Source: Taenia hydatigena
Lineage: Eukaryota; Platyhelminthes; Cestoda; Cyclophyllidea; Taeniidae
Direction of reading: 5' to 3'
Assembly (NCBI GenBank): GCA_036345935.2
Contig: JADWOT020000006.1
Span: 17,582,519 to 17,646,518 of the forward strand
Length of the DNA stretch: 64,000 nt
Shown here: positions 27,646-39,315 of the stretch, piece after piece
Layout: every line of letters starts with the position of its first letter
Numbering within the stretch: position 1 is the first letter of the stretch
Notes under the pieces: generated by a model
What the model saw: only the letters and a program-made list of their open reading frames with translations
The model's database searches: none
What the model was told of the DNA's origin: nothing
Made by a program: the position numbers and the translations under genes

Positions 27646-28033
27646 TAGGGACTTGTAAAATACATGGCATCATTTGCCTGCATGCATTGGAAAGCACCAA
27701 CATCCTACTGTCCATCTGTACGTAATCCATGCTGCATTATTTACTACTTCGCTGTAGCTCGGAGCCCCAATTTTGCTAGCCGTCGATCGAGTAATGTGAA
27801 TGTGCTTCAAGGTGGATGATTTCTTCACCACTCGAGTTTGCATCGGTGGCCGAGTTGCAGTACCGTTGTGTGTACCTTCTTGAGAGGTGCTCGAAGAAGG
27901 TGCACCATGTGGTAGCAGCGGATATTGGTGGGAAGCCGTTGAAGTGAATGGACCATGGTGATTAGTCACTTGAAAAGAGACGCGTTCGTCCCACAAAAGT
28001 TCCCCTTCTTGACAATGAGGAAGACTCAAGCGC
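27646..28033 (-). repeat. 389-bp duplicated segment, copy 2
   Basis: Second copy of 22239-22627 in the same orientation, starting TAGGGACTTG and ending GAAGACTCAAG. The minus-strand open frame here is longer, 154 residues from 28134 to 27670, because the unique flank keeps the frame open. Confidence 0.85.
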
Positions 28034-28134
28034 CTAGACGGACCCTCAGTTAAGTGAGGAGGAAGCGTGACTGGCAAATGAAGGCTGGGCAAGTGGGCAA
28101 TGTACTTTACTGGTGAATGTTTACAAGCAAGCAA
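27670..28134 (-). CDS. Candidate ORF across the duplicated segment, unknown product
   Basis: A 154-residue frame starts at ATG 28134 (MLACKHSPVKYIAHLP) and enters the duplicated segment at about residue 35. It is rich in S, T, H and P, with a basic stretch (TRVVKKSSTLKHIHITRSTA). No domain, signal peptide or membrane segment was recognised. Most of the frame is kept open in the other copy (22263-22631). That could be recent duplication rather than selection, since the copies are about 99% identical. Uncertain whether it is translated. Confidence 0.25.
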   Translation of the reverse strand: MLACKHSPVKYIAHLPSLHLPVTLPPHLTEGPSRRLSLPHCQEGELLWDERVSFQVTNHHGPFTSTASHQYPLLPHGAPSSSTSQEGTHNGTATRPPMQTRVVKKSSTLKHIHITRSTASKIGAPSYSEVVNNAAWITYRWTVGCWCFPMHAGK

Positions 28135-28544
28135 GAGCTATTAACTCGGTTTTTATTTCTTCCACACACATAAGAAATGTCCGACGATGGAGCGGGTTGC
28201 TTGCTGACAGGTTGATAAAATTATGCAAAATCAGATTTTTGCGATGAAATATTGACTATGCCCTTTCAATTTAGAAGTGGTCAGTGAATACGAAGCTCGC
28301 TACTGAGAGGGAATCATTGGCACCCAAGGAGGAACCGGAATTTATTCCCTCAACACTTTTATAACGCTTGTCCCGTAACAGGAATCTCCCGTAAACAGCC
28401 CGTTTATTTCGAGGGTGCGAAGGCAGAGGTGGAATGGAGGAACGCTAAATTCGTTGAAGTTTAATGGCCTTCAGTTCCTTCATATCGTTTTACCGTTTAC
28501 AAAACTGCTTATTCTGTTGATAGATATGTAGCGGCTCTACTCTT
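28134..28544. other. Non-coding stretch
   Basis: Nothing recognised. Confidence 0.4.
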
Positions 28545-28690
28545 ACCTGAGAACAATGGAAGATAGAATGCACTGCTAGAATATGCATTGTCGACTTACA
28601 GTTGAACTTAGGGCTACTGGCGTGACCCGTGTGTCCGCCCATCGGGCGAAGGTGCGGGGACGGAACACGTAGGTGGCTGCCACTTAAATA
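28545..28690 (-). mobile_element. Decayed TRIM-type LTR fragment, minus orientation
   Basis: GCTAGAATATGCATTGTCGAC aligns with the reverse-complement LTR block GGTAGAATATATGTATTCAAC and with the similar remnant at 24085. Strongly diverged. Confidence 0.4.
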
Positions 28691-29093
28691 TGTTTTCAGT
28701 AGCCTTTAATGTGACTCCATAGTCCAACCACCATATTTCTTCCTCCTTTAGGCCGGGAACCCACTTCCTAATTGAGTTGACTGAAATTAATCCAAATGCA
28801 TGATTTGTTTGATCGCGACTTCCGCCACAATTTCCGGCAACAATATCAGCTGGACCCTACAAATACCTCCATAGCCCATATTTTTAAAGTGAAGAAACTA
28901 ACTTTTTGCAAAGATATTATACATTTTTGATACAAACATTAAAAAGTAGAATCACGTAGCATAAAAATTTATGTAAATTAACTAAAGCTCCAAACACTGA
29001 CGTGAACCGAAGAGTTACCGACTTTCTTTTATTTAGTTAAGCACAGTAAGTGTTCTTTAAAGAGCATTTGCACAAGGAAATGATTTCAAATTA

Positions 29094-29400
29094 TGTAATA
29101 CCTTGATCACATGTTTAGCTCTTTAAGAACGCTTAAGGCTCCGCCCTTGTGCTTCCGCCGGACGGCATAGCCTCGGGGCCTGAACATACCCCGCCCTAGT
29201 ATTCTGTCGCCGTGCATCATCGGGGAAGCGGCGAAGTGCTACAATTATTTCGCAGACAAGGGCTAGTGACGGTTGGTAAGCCATGAACGCCCTCCGTAAT
29301 GTCGATCGTCTAAACCGATTCTCCTGCCAGAGCCAAAATACGATTGGTTATTCGCTTGTCACCGAAGCCATCGTAAAAACCGAAATTTTTTAGTAGCTCC
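29094..29400 (+). mobile_element. Decayed TRIM 5' LTR with start of the internal region
   Basis: The LTR runs from TGTAATACCTTGAT (29094) through CCTTGTGCTTCCGCCGGACG and CCCTAGTATTCTGTC to AGTGCTACA (29243), keeping the TG...CA ends. A diverged PBS region and GACAAGGGCTAGTGAC follow, like the complete element. Right edge uncertain. Confidence 0.5.
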
Positions 29401-30249
29401 CATTTGATCGATTATTTTAGGCATTAAGAAATGCCACATCGATGAAACTGCAATGTTGCAAAGGTGAGTCTCACAAAAAATTTAGAGTTGTAAATAAAAC
29501 TTCGACTTTAGTGGAATTCTTTGTGTTGGCAATAATGCTCACTCTCTGTTGTCCCATTTTCATAACGTTACCTCCCATAATTTTGTTCGAGCAGGAGGAG
29601 GGGGAACATTGGAACACCGGACTGAACTCATTACGCAAAATGTATCTCGAATATTCTCGGGAGACTTCAAACAGACGTTGAGAGTTTTACCGTAAGACTA
29701 CCTCGTGTACATCAAAGTTGCCAAGGGTGATTCGAAAACAAGGGTATTGTTTTTACTGTAGAGTGATTGATGGTCTTTTCCCTTACTTTCTTTGGGGCAA
29801 ATCCTCATAAGTGAGCACATTCGTTGACACCTCAATTTCCTTCACCCCTTTTTAATTGAACTCTACACAACCGAAAAGATTGGTTAAAAAACTAGCGTTT
29901 TGCTTTGAAGTAGCAAGAACTCGTTTCCGATTCCCCTGTATTCGTAATTAGTAATTAATTTTCGGGCAAAATTGAATTGAATTAGCTAAGGATGTAGTTG
30001 AAGCACCATTTTTTGCCCAAAAAATGAAGTCCAAACTGAAAATTAACGTGTATGATTCATAGCCTTGCTAATTTATTGATCAATTAAAAAGGGAGACTAA
30101 TCACTCTCCAACCTCTGTTTGCTTTCCTTTGAATTTGCTAAAGTCAAACGAATTAACGAATGGCAGCAAAGAAGGCTTTGAGGTATCGATTATCGAGGGG
30201 CCACTCATGCTATGACTGAGAATCCAGACTCGCACGACGGAGTCATGAC
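29401..30249. other. Non-coding stretch
   Basis: Nothing recognised beyond a 79-aa chance-like frame at 29442-29681. Confidence 0.4.
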
Positions 30250-30417
30250 AGCCGCCCCCAGCCGTGGCGCGGTTTCCCACCAATGCGACCCCGACGATCT
30301 GGATCGGCCTCTTTACCTGAGTCTAGAGATGCAGCTTTATGGAAGCGCAATAGCACTTCTGCATCCGACACCAGACGGGCAATGGGCGAAGAACAGAGAT
30401 TGTCTTTATGCCACCTA
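30250..30417 (+). CDS. Candidate internal exon, unknown gene
   Basis: A locally GC-rich block ends with a good donor, CTA|GTGAGA, at 30418. One frame reads RRSGSASLPESRDAALWKRN and continues with STSASDTRRAMGEEQRL, which has kinase-site-like basic-serine clusters typical of cytoplasmic loops. A second frame, from ATG 30212 (MTENPDSHDG), is also open to the donor, so the frame is undecided. Possible acceptor: GACAG near 30250. No partner exon found. Confidence 0.25.
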
Positions 30418-33400
30418 GTGAGAAAGGCGCAACTGACCAACTTAAGCTCCCCACCTTGCCATCACGGGCACTTCTTATTATCAATGTAGGCTAGTTACTG
30501 AAGCGCCGACGGCAATATCGAGGGTAATTTTTTGCTACAAACAGTGATATTCCTTTACAGCCTTCGCGGCGGTTAGGCATGCCAGAAAGCAACTGCTTAA
30601 CATCGCGTTATCTGATGTACTGGATTAACATGTCCCATCATAAAAAATTGAGTTGCAATTCGGGGTTTTTGAACTGATGCAGATCTGTTTTGCAAGTTAA
30701 TCTGTTTAATGTAGGCACGAAATTTGCATTTTAAATATCCTGTGTGAGGGTTACTATCTCCCTCCATTCCAGAGACATAAACACCGGAAGCAATTAGGGG
30801 AGTGTGAATGTTTCGAAAGTTATGAAAGTAGGTACGAGGAAGCAGTTAAGTGTAAGTGGGCAGTGTCAAATTGTTATCAATTACGCAATGGCAAAAGGCG
30901 TAAGATTAGATGGAATAAAAAACCGCAGCTGATGTGCGCATCACTGAGTCAGCTGCGCGCCTGATTAACTGAGTTGTGCCCAATTAAAAGGGGGTTCGCC
31001 TTCTTTTTGTTTAGTTAGCGTTCTTGCCTATCGAAGAAATGCTGTCAATCATGTATTACGCCTACAAATACCAAGAGGATCATAAAAACACCGATTTGGA
31101 AAGTATTTAAACCGATCTGAGCTAAGAAAAACTGCACTGTATAAACTTGATTGCCTTGTAACAAGATCTTCATTTGTGTAATATGTACGATAGAAGTAGC
31201 TATATAAAATTGGTTTGGGACGTGGCTCCATTTTACGATATTCGATGTTTCAATTTCTTAATTTTTCCGTGATATCCCTCCGTTTTGGCATAGGAAACCA
31301 ACATTTCCCAGGATATATGGATCCGATTTCCATTTCTGACCCCGTTCAAGGTGCTCCGGACTTAGGGCAGGACACAGCTCCGATCAAGTTAACATTGAAT
31401 CGAGGTGCAGCATCAGCGCCTTTTCTCTCACCCGATGCCCATGCCTGAACGGATGCATGCGTGCACGTGCATTTGTGCTGGTGTGTCACCCAATGAGGGT
31501 TCAACCTTGGTGTGCGATCAATACGCCTCGCCTCCTGATTGGCTATTAGAGACACGGGGTGATAAATGCAAAGATACATGAAAACGTGTTATTCTTATTA
31601 TGCTGGTCATTTAGTTTGATTCTCTCACACATTGTATGTGTGTGTGTGGGTGTATTGGGACTTCATTCGGTGCATGGATAGAAGGGTAAATGCATGGATG
31701 TAACTTTTAGTTCTCTAAGGTCGTTAGAATAATTATTAATTAAGATCATGTAATTTCGTCTTTGTTTCACACAGAAGATAGGGGTACCAAGTCGTATTTG
31801 AATTATGTTTGATTACTTTCTGCGCTTGGCGTGCAGTTCTATAAATACTATATCAAAGATAGAGTTCTGTGAAGGGTCAAAAACCACCTCCCAAAAGTTC
31901 TCGGAAGGACAGACTTTGCCTGAGATAGTCAGTATATCCGTGTTACTACGACAAATGGAATAGTAGGATGAGTTAGGTGAACATTCACTTCTCAGTGAGG
32001 TTATTTTGCGTTGCTTTGCTGAAGGTCAAATTTAACTAGCAGTTAACGGTATTGCCTAGCAGTAACTACGGATTGATGATAATCAAGCAGCACTTACGAT
32101 CGCTAATTGAATTGAAGCTAAAACCTAGGCACAGGTCAAAGCTTTATCCCTCATTTCCCACTATTTGTCATGATAAGTTCTTTACTATCTGCTTGTGTAA
32201 ACATAACGAGAAAAACAATGAGTTATGGGCATTCTTTAACTATGTTGGTTCCTTAAAGTCTTACCAAGTGTTGGAGTAGTGATCAACAGACGTAAAAGCA
32301 TTCAAATTGTTTAACATTAGCTTTCCTGCCGCTAAGGAAGGAGCCCATTCCCAGGATGGATTTACACTGTAAGATCTGGCGCAAAACATGCATCATCCAC
32401 CGATTAGATGATTGATGGATGAGAAGAAAGAGCGAATGTTTGTAAGCATGTAGGATCTACAGGCACACTGCCAGGGGTGCACACGCAACCTGGAGCACGG
32501 CATGTGTGCGAATAATAACACGATTATTCTCGATCGCTGATTGGCATGCAGTGGCACCAATGGGAGGCCTAGATCTGGTTCGCGTGTTGGGCCTGAGCCT
32601 ATAAGCAGCGCACGTGGCTGTTAATAAGGGAACAAGCATGATTGGCTCGTGTGACAAATTGGTCAGTGGCTCACGGCCAGGTTAATTCTCTTTTCTTGCC
32701 AGTACTTTGAACCCTATCTCCTCATCATCTGGAAGAGCGTCTTTGGAGTATTTGCACCTATTTACGCACATTGAAACGCCACTACACGGACGCATTTAAA
32801 CAATCACGCGGTCTTGTGAATAATAACTCGAACAAAGACAGAGGATGGCCAATATGACGGGTGATACAAGGGGAAACATCAGAGAAGAAAAGTGGGTAAG
32901 TGAAAATTTGGTTTCACACGTATTCTGAATTTGTATTGAATTATGTTTGCCAATGCTTTTTGAACGGGTGCCTCAGTTACGATTTTTTAATTGCGGCTTT
33001 AAATTAATGAACTTGAAATATTTCTAATTTAAGGCCGATACATTGCTTGCTTATAATGAAGCTCGTGTTGCTAAAAAAAATCCAAATGGACCTTAATACG
33101 ATTCACGTGCCTAATGTAATTCCATACAAGTGATTCTTCAATCAAGTGAAGGAAAAATGAGGTTAAACTACTGTAAAATTTTTTTAAAACTGTTTAACGG
33201 TTCGTTATATGCACCTATAAAGCATTAATTGTAATTGTGAAGGCAGCCTTAACCTTTAACAGGTTTTCTTGGTAAGGATTTGTGCTATCAAAAATGTATG
33301 CTGATTATCAAATCCTCATCACTTTGCGGAAGAGCCCAGTGAAGTGAATTTTTTTTGTGACTAATTTGCATAAATTAATTTTCACTTTCCCATTTTTTGA

Positions 33401-35893
33401 ATTTACATCCACTTCTCAAAAAACCCAGCCGATTCCACTCGCGCTAATCCGAAAAAATGCCTACAAAACAGGAAGTATCACAGCCACTCATAAGAATAGC
33501 AATATCTCAAGGCCAAAAACCCTTGGTTATCAAAATTTTGCCAGCGTAATTGCGAGACATTCTGGGGATTGTATGTGACGCTTTGGTAAATGATTCCAAT
33601 AGGGTGACGCGAACAAATGAACTAACTTCATGCGCTAGACGTGGACTGACAAGCTAGGATTGAACAATCCGAGGTTCTAGGCACTTATGAGATGCTACAA
33701 ATTCGTTTTACTGAAACTCACCTTGTCCACACTGTTTGCTTGCCTCCACAAACCGACCTCAAGTGTTTGCTTCCGAGGTCATCACCTTCACCAACATGTG
33801 GCCTGTAACACCGCAGAGGAGCTGCACTTTAGCAGACAGACTTGTAACCTAAATAGAGCTAAACAACTAACAAAATCCACAGCTTACAAAGTTAGAGCAA
33901 AGGGCTCTTGTTCACGTGCGATTACCCAAAAAAATTTGGACAAGAAATAAAAAAGACTCCGGAGCTTGGGAAGCTAAGCAAATAGTTTTCATCCGTAACC
34001 ATTGAAGGGAGAGATGAAATTTACGGTAGCGGAATTTCTTTTACACTTCAAGTAAAATAGTGTCAGTTCATTGAAAGGTGAGGAGACTGATTCCGCCTGA
34101 AGGCTGCAACCGATTGTCCAAACGTCTGGGAGAGATAAGCGGTTTTCTTTCTTCGGTCTTCAAAAAGAACTTTCACATGTAATCTTTCGATTGGAGGCAA
34201 AATTTAACTGCATCTGAATTCATCATTTCCCTGTGTACATCTTTTCAAAATGGTGCTGGCCTTTCGAACGCACGGCCATAAAATTGTTTTTCGCATTTAG
34301 TTGTCCAGTGACTCCACTCATTAATAATTGAGTGGGTGAGATGAACGCCAGCTTAATTCCAGGTTGTTTTAATGAGGGACGTTAATTTCGCTGCTGCCGC
34401 GGAGGAGAGCACCTCAATTTCCCTGTCCCTTACTAACCAAATCGAGATTTGATTAGCTTAAATTCCAACCATTCCTGAATGAGTTTAATCTTTTGATGGA
34501 GAAATGAGGGTTCGGTAGTTGTTTCGGAGGGTAGTAAATACTCTGTCCCGCAACTCTTTGCGCAAACCACTTTTCTAAAAAGACTTCCGGTTACTGGTCA
34601 TAGTCTATTTGAAAAAGGTTGAGACCACATTGGTTACTGGAATAATCGCTAAGCCATCAGGACATATGCGCTTTGCATGCTTGTTTAAGCGATTGCTCTT
34701 GCATTAAGGGAAAATGAATTAAATGGAGGGTTTATTAAAAAGTAAAACAGATTGCGGTGACTTCTCCCTAGCAGCTGTTTGAGTTCGCCGCATTTGCCCA
34801 AGTTTCCTCTTGTGAGCTTGCTTCAAAGGGTATGCGGCAAATTACAAACACAAAGTGCTGTTTGATGTTTTCAGCGCCCTAGGGGTACACCTCGACAACC
34901 AAATGGTTGATGGTTCGTGTCAAGCAGTTTGGTGAAGCGAGTTCAAGTGTTGTGCAACTTTTTGGCGAGGCTCTAAATAAAGCCTGCGGCCTTTGTGAAC
35001 AAGGGAAGTACTGTTAAGTAAGCATCCATGTCATGTCATCGGCCTTTTTTATCGAAATTTCGCAAAGAAATCCTGCCATTATTTTTACAGCTTGTATAAC
35101 AAGGTAGCACTAAAGACTGCTAGGAATGAAGCTGTAGAACCCTTGTAATAGTCCATCAATTCTAGTGGTTAAACCCTTTCCATCAATTAGGCCATTTTAC
35201 CCCAATTTCCTGACTTACAAAAACAAAGATTCCGTGCCCAGTCATTCGAAATCCTGTTATCATTCTTTCACCCTCAATCCTGACTATCACCTTAATTTAA
35301 ATAGCTTGTAGGCAACACCTTAAGAGTAAACAGCCATTATTTGTGATCACTAAGTGATTTTTTTTACTGATGGGCACATTCTTCAAAAAGTGAAGCGAAA
35401 GCGCCTTGGCAATTATTTAGTTGCCTCAATATGATCTACTATCACTCCCCAGTCGCAAATTGTTAACGCCCAAGTTAGCCACCTAGCATCTTTCAAAAGC
35501 ATTCGGTTAAGAAGTGGGGATGAAGCACTTTGTCAACGGCGTTAAACATAACAGTAAGGTAAAAAAGGGTAGTCGACTATTCGGAATGCAAAAAAGCATT
35601 GACAAGCATTTGAGAGTAATTTGTAAAAGACTTTCCATAGATTTAACAGACCCCTCGGTTGTTCACTTTGCAGAATGGGGTTATCTAGGATCACGTCCTA
35701 TTAACTGGACTAAAACTTAACGCATAGAGGTAGCAATGCCGTCACGTTTAAAACAGTCACGCATAAGGCCTCCGGTAAGGTGGATTTTACATATGCCCAA
35801 ACCGACCCATCCAGATTCACACAAATGGTCATAATTAAATATTTTGATTAAACCGGATGATTTTAGTGCGCTATGACGAAGTAAAACATTTCA
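30418..35893. other. Gene-poor stretch, 5.5 kb
   Basis: No recognisable gene. It includes a short TG-rich tract at about 31633-31655 and scattered short frames that look like chance. Confidence 0.4.
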
Positions 35894-37147
35894 TAGCTCT
35901 GCATTAGGCGCACAAATCACTTGACCCAAAATTTAACCTCTCAATCAGCAACTTCCTGCACTCTCATCTCCTGCACCAGAAAGTTTGACAACTTGACACT
36001 TTGACCCCCGATCGTTAACACACCTCTGCCCACCCAAAAGGACGGAAGGAAAGCAGGATGCAGCCACTGATTCCACCTTGTGGCGACACCATTCCAATCA
36101 CAACATCAACTGTCGATCCTTCTAGTGAAGGTCAATTGCGACACACATTACCAATGATAAGCGACAAAATCAGTGACATCTCAAACCGTGGCACAGGTTC
36201 CTCAAGTCAACAGACTAATCTGTCAGTTAGTCCAGTCAACCACGTGTCTGCTACCACACCACTTTGCCTACTGCACTGACCACGGTGACATGCTCCAAAT
36301 ACTGCTGCTCTGCCACACCAAAACACCGCCGAATGACACAAATTCATGACAAACACATGTGTTTCAGCAATTCTTCACTCACTCCTCCTCCCTCCGTCTT
36401 CATACTGAATCCCCACTTTGGGTGCTGCAACAGGTTTATCCACCACCATCTAACGTGTGACACCTTCTTCCTCTCCAAAGTGCCCTCCTCGACATTACCA
36501 TGGGAAGTGGGAAATAGAAGCCACTTATGCCTCACGCGCATACTCATGTTCCATAGACAATTGTGGAGAGGGTGAAGGAGGCGATACAAAATGCTATGCT
36601 TTAGCTGTGCATCAGGACATGATTATGCCATGTGGAAGACGAGTTGTCCCAATCCTGCACAACAGGGTTGGAGACTATTTGATGGTGGATGTTGAGAAAG
36701 TGATGCCGCCATCCAAACTCGCATGAGGGCACAACGAGTGCTCAGTGGACAGCAACTTGGATGTGTGAGTGGGCAGTGACCTTCACCCAACGAAGGAGCG
36801 AAGTGAGATGACTTGATGAACAACCAATCCAGCTTGGAACCACTGCCATTCAGTGGAGGCAATCCATCGCTCTTCTCGACTCGTCACAGAACTGCGCAAT
36901 GTGTGCACTACATGATGGTAGCCCATAGTTGAGCCCTCATGACAACCATTGCTGCGACCATCGTTTCACCACCGGTGGCGGCGAATCAGGTGGATGAAGT
37001 GTCCACACTGACGTAGTCATCCTCGTCCTTGAGATGCCACATCGGACCGTGGTGGAATGATTGATGAAGGGCGCACTCCTCTGCACATCTGGATGCATCA
37101 ATGTAGCAATGACCAGGGTGGAATGTAAGGTTTGTGGGTAGCTTAAA

Positions 37148-37189
<42 letters not shown>

Positions 37190-37650
37190 GTGTTGCAACG
37201 TATGCATGCTCGAACGTGTTCTCGCTCTGGTTCAAACGCCTAGCTGCGTTCGGAGATGTGCGCGGTCAAACCAGAAGTAGTAGTAGTAGCAGCAGCAGCA
37301 GCAGTTGCTGCAGCAGCTGCTTCAACAATGGCAGCGGATGCATGTGTGGGTGTTCGTGCGTGTTCCTGCCTGTACCCTCCAGCACCGAGTGACTGTGGGT
37401 CGGAGTTAGGTCGTGCATTGACTTGCGGCATCTCTGAGCTCTTCTGCGTTTACCTGGGTCAGCTCTAGTGAGGTCATGCGGACACGCAGCTGCACTTTAC
37501 CCTGCCAATAACTCTAATGTTCTCTGCTCTTCTCGATCCCTCTCACTGTGGCCCTCCTGATTCATGTGTAACCTTCGTCGAATGATTTCGATACGAGATC
37601 CTAATCGTATTACCGCTCGAAAGCATTCGTTGCTCGGTTATTCATGCTTG
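35894..37650 (+). repeat. 1.7-kb inverted-duplication unit, copy A
   Basis: Nearly identical to the reverse complement of 54192-55927. Open frames in the two copies differ at only a residue or two each (for example ALAVHQ versus ASAVHQ). The unit starts near TAGCTCTGCATTAGGCGC and holds a (TG)n tract at 37149-37187 and an AGT/AGC triplet run at about 37274-37322. From about 37595 to 37650 similarity falls to roughly 70%, so the end is blurred. Overlapping frames of 70 to 103 residues exist on both strands; none resembles a known protein. No terminal inverted repeats or target duplications were found. Confidence 0.85.
37149..37187. repeat. (TG)n microsatellite in copy A
   Basis: About 19 uninterrupted TG units. 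The counterpart in copy B (54642-54672) has about 15. Confidence 0.9.
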
Positions 37651-38171
37651 CAACTCCCCGTAACTGTCTTCATTTTACGCTCTTCAAAAGGCTTGTGGGA
37701 TGAGACTTTGGATAAGCCACCTTAAGTAATAACTTCCCCCATATGTGGACAACAATTTCACTTTTTTCTCTGAGAATAGAATGTTGCCGTTATCGTAAGC
37801 AGCGTCACTGATCTATGCTTTTAAACAAGGGTAAAAGGCATAATTGAATGTACGTCCATCATTTCATTTTCGATGTCATATCCCTTGTAAGAGCCTATTT
37901 TCCTTCCTGTAGTCTGAATAGTCTATAGCAGGTTTGACTTAACTCATCAACAATCAGATGTTTGGAGTCAGATCACGCTAGTTTGTGGGTGCTGCAGTTG
38001 CATTCCGACTTCGTTTGGTTGTGATAGCACTTACTCACAGATTTAAAACTCGAAAATTGCAGCTCTTGTTATTTTTTCTGTCTAAATTAATAATCTATAC
38101 GAGCCTTTATTAAAGGGAAGAAAGAGAAATCTGGCAGATGCCTGGAATTGCATCGCATGCTTAATGGAGCG
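37651..38171. other. Non-coding stretch
   Basis: Nothing recognised. Confidence 0.4.
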
Positions 38172-38396
38172 TCAGACAAGTCTAGTACAAATTTTGTCAC
38201 ACCCATCATCTGGGTTGATTAACCGACTGGCAACATCCCATTCTTCTTTTACGAAAGGATCGTATGCGTTTGTTCCGCATTTAGTGCTTAAAGCTAACCT
38301 CGTCTTCATTTCCTCCAAGTGGTTTGCATGAATCAGAAATTTGCACGTTTGGTATAGAAATTCCACACCACCCTCCTCATTCAACAGATCCTTTAG
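38172..38396 (-). CDS. Candidate terminal exon, unknown gene
   Basis: On the minus strand an acceptor-like TGTTGAG is followed by an open frame of 74 residues to a stop at 38172. It contains LKDLLNEEGGVEFLYQTCKF, then HLEEMKTRLALS and WDVASRLINPDDG. The amphipathic pattern and balanced composition look protein-like. No family was recognised and no upstream exon was found on this strand, so it may be a relic. Confidence 0.25.
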   Translation of the reverse strand, partial: LKDLLNEEGGVEFLYQTCKFLIHANHLEEMKTRLALSTKCGTNAYDPFVKEEWDVASRLINPDDGCDKICTRLV

Positions 38397-39315
38397 CTCA
38401 ACACGTTAAGACGTGGATGCCATCGGGGTTGCACCTTCACTACCGAAACGCTTCGGTTTCGTGAAGCGTTCCACAATCATTTTTGAAAATGTAAATGATA
38501 TTCTGTTTGAAATCGGTTTAATTTGGTTGTTAAAGTGAACATTCCTTCCGATTTTTATAGGCCTACTTTGATTAAACGAAGAAGGTCAAGTTGTTTTCTT
38601 TTTATGGGGGGGGGGGGGAGTGGTTTCGCAACGCTTGCTCTCATTGGCGTTCCCACATCTAGCTGTAATCGCCTTTCCTTTTTGGAGCAAAGAACGTTCG
38701 TTTCCTTTGCTTACTTCATTTCTTACTGTATGGAGTTGGGCCCGACAAATTTTTCCTTTTGGTTTGGTAAGCAATTAACATGTTGGAAAAACTGCGTTAT
38801 TGTCATTAAAATGCAAATTTTTAAAACGACAATATTTGTCAAAATAATTTTTGACCTGGAATAAATGCGCTGATTAGTGGTTATTACATTAAGACACGCA
38901 ATGAAGCATGTTTCGGCAGCACCAAGTTCATTTCGTTTAGCTCGACTGGTCAATTTAAAGAAGACCAGAACTTGGCATTCCTTTTTAATCGCTTATAACT
39001 GAAAAGTGAGAATTTATAACAAGTTTGGAGTTTGTCCGTAATTTAAACCTTCACAGATACAAATGAATAACAAAAAAATACAATTCTGACGACATGTCTC
39101 CCTCAATCAGAAATATCTTTTTGTCAATACAATGTTATATTCTCTACCAAATTCATAGCCGTCCAAAAATCTTTCAATAACTTCCACTTTCAATGAAAAA
39201 GAAGAATTCTTATTTTCCACTAATGACATTGTTCAAGAGCAATGAGGGATTAAACTGGTCTTCTCGACGGGGTAGTGAACCTTAGATTTATTGTACCAAT
39301 TTCTTTCTCCCCAAG
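38397..39315. other. Non-coding stretch upstream of the membrane-protein exons
   Basis: No exon of the gene at 39316 was recognised here. A G homopolymer of about 13 lies at 38607. Confidence 0.4.

Noticed and set aside
37149..37187. Tandem repeat considered as a CRISPR or satellite array
   Set aside because: It is a plain (TG)n microsatellite; there are no repeat-spacer units anywhere in the window.
37256..37468. Alanine/valine-rich frame in both copies of the 1.7-kb unit
   Set aside because: It is a translated AGT/AGC triplet microsatellite; its length varies by repeat units and nothing else supports a gene.
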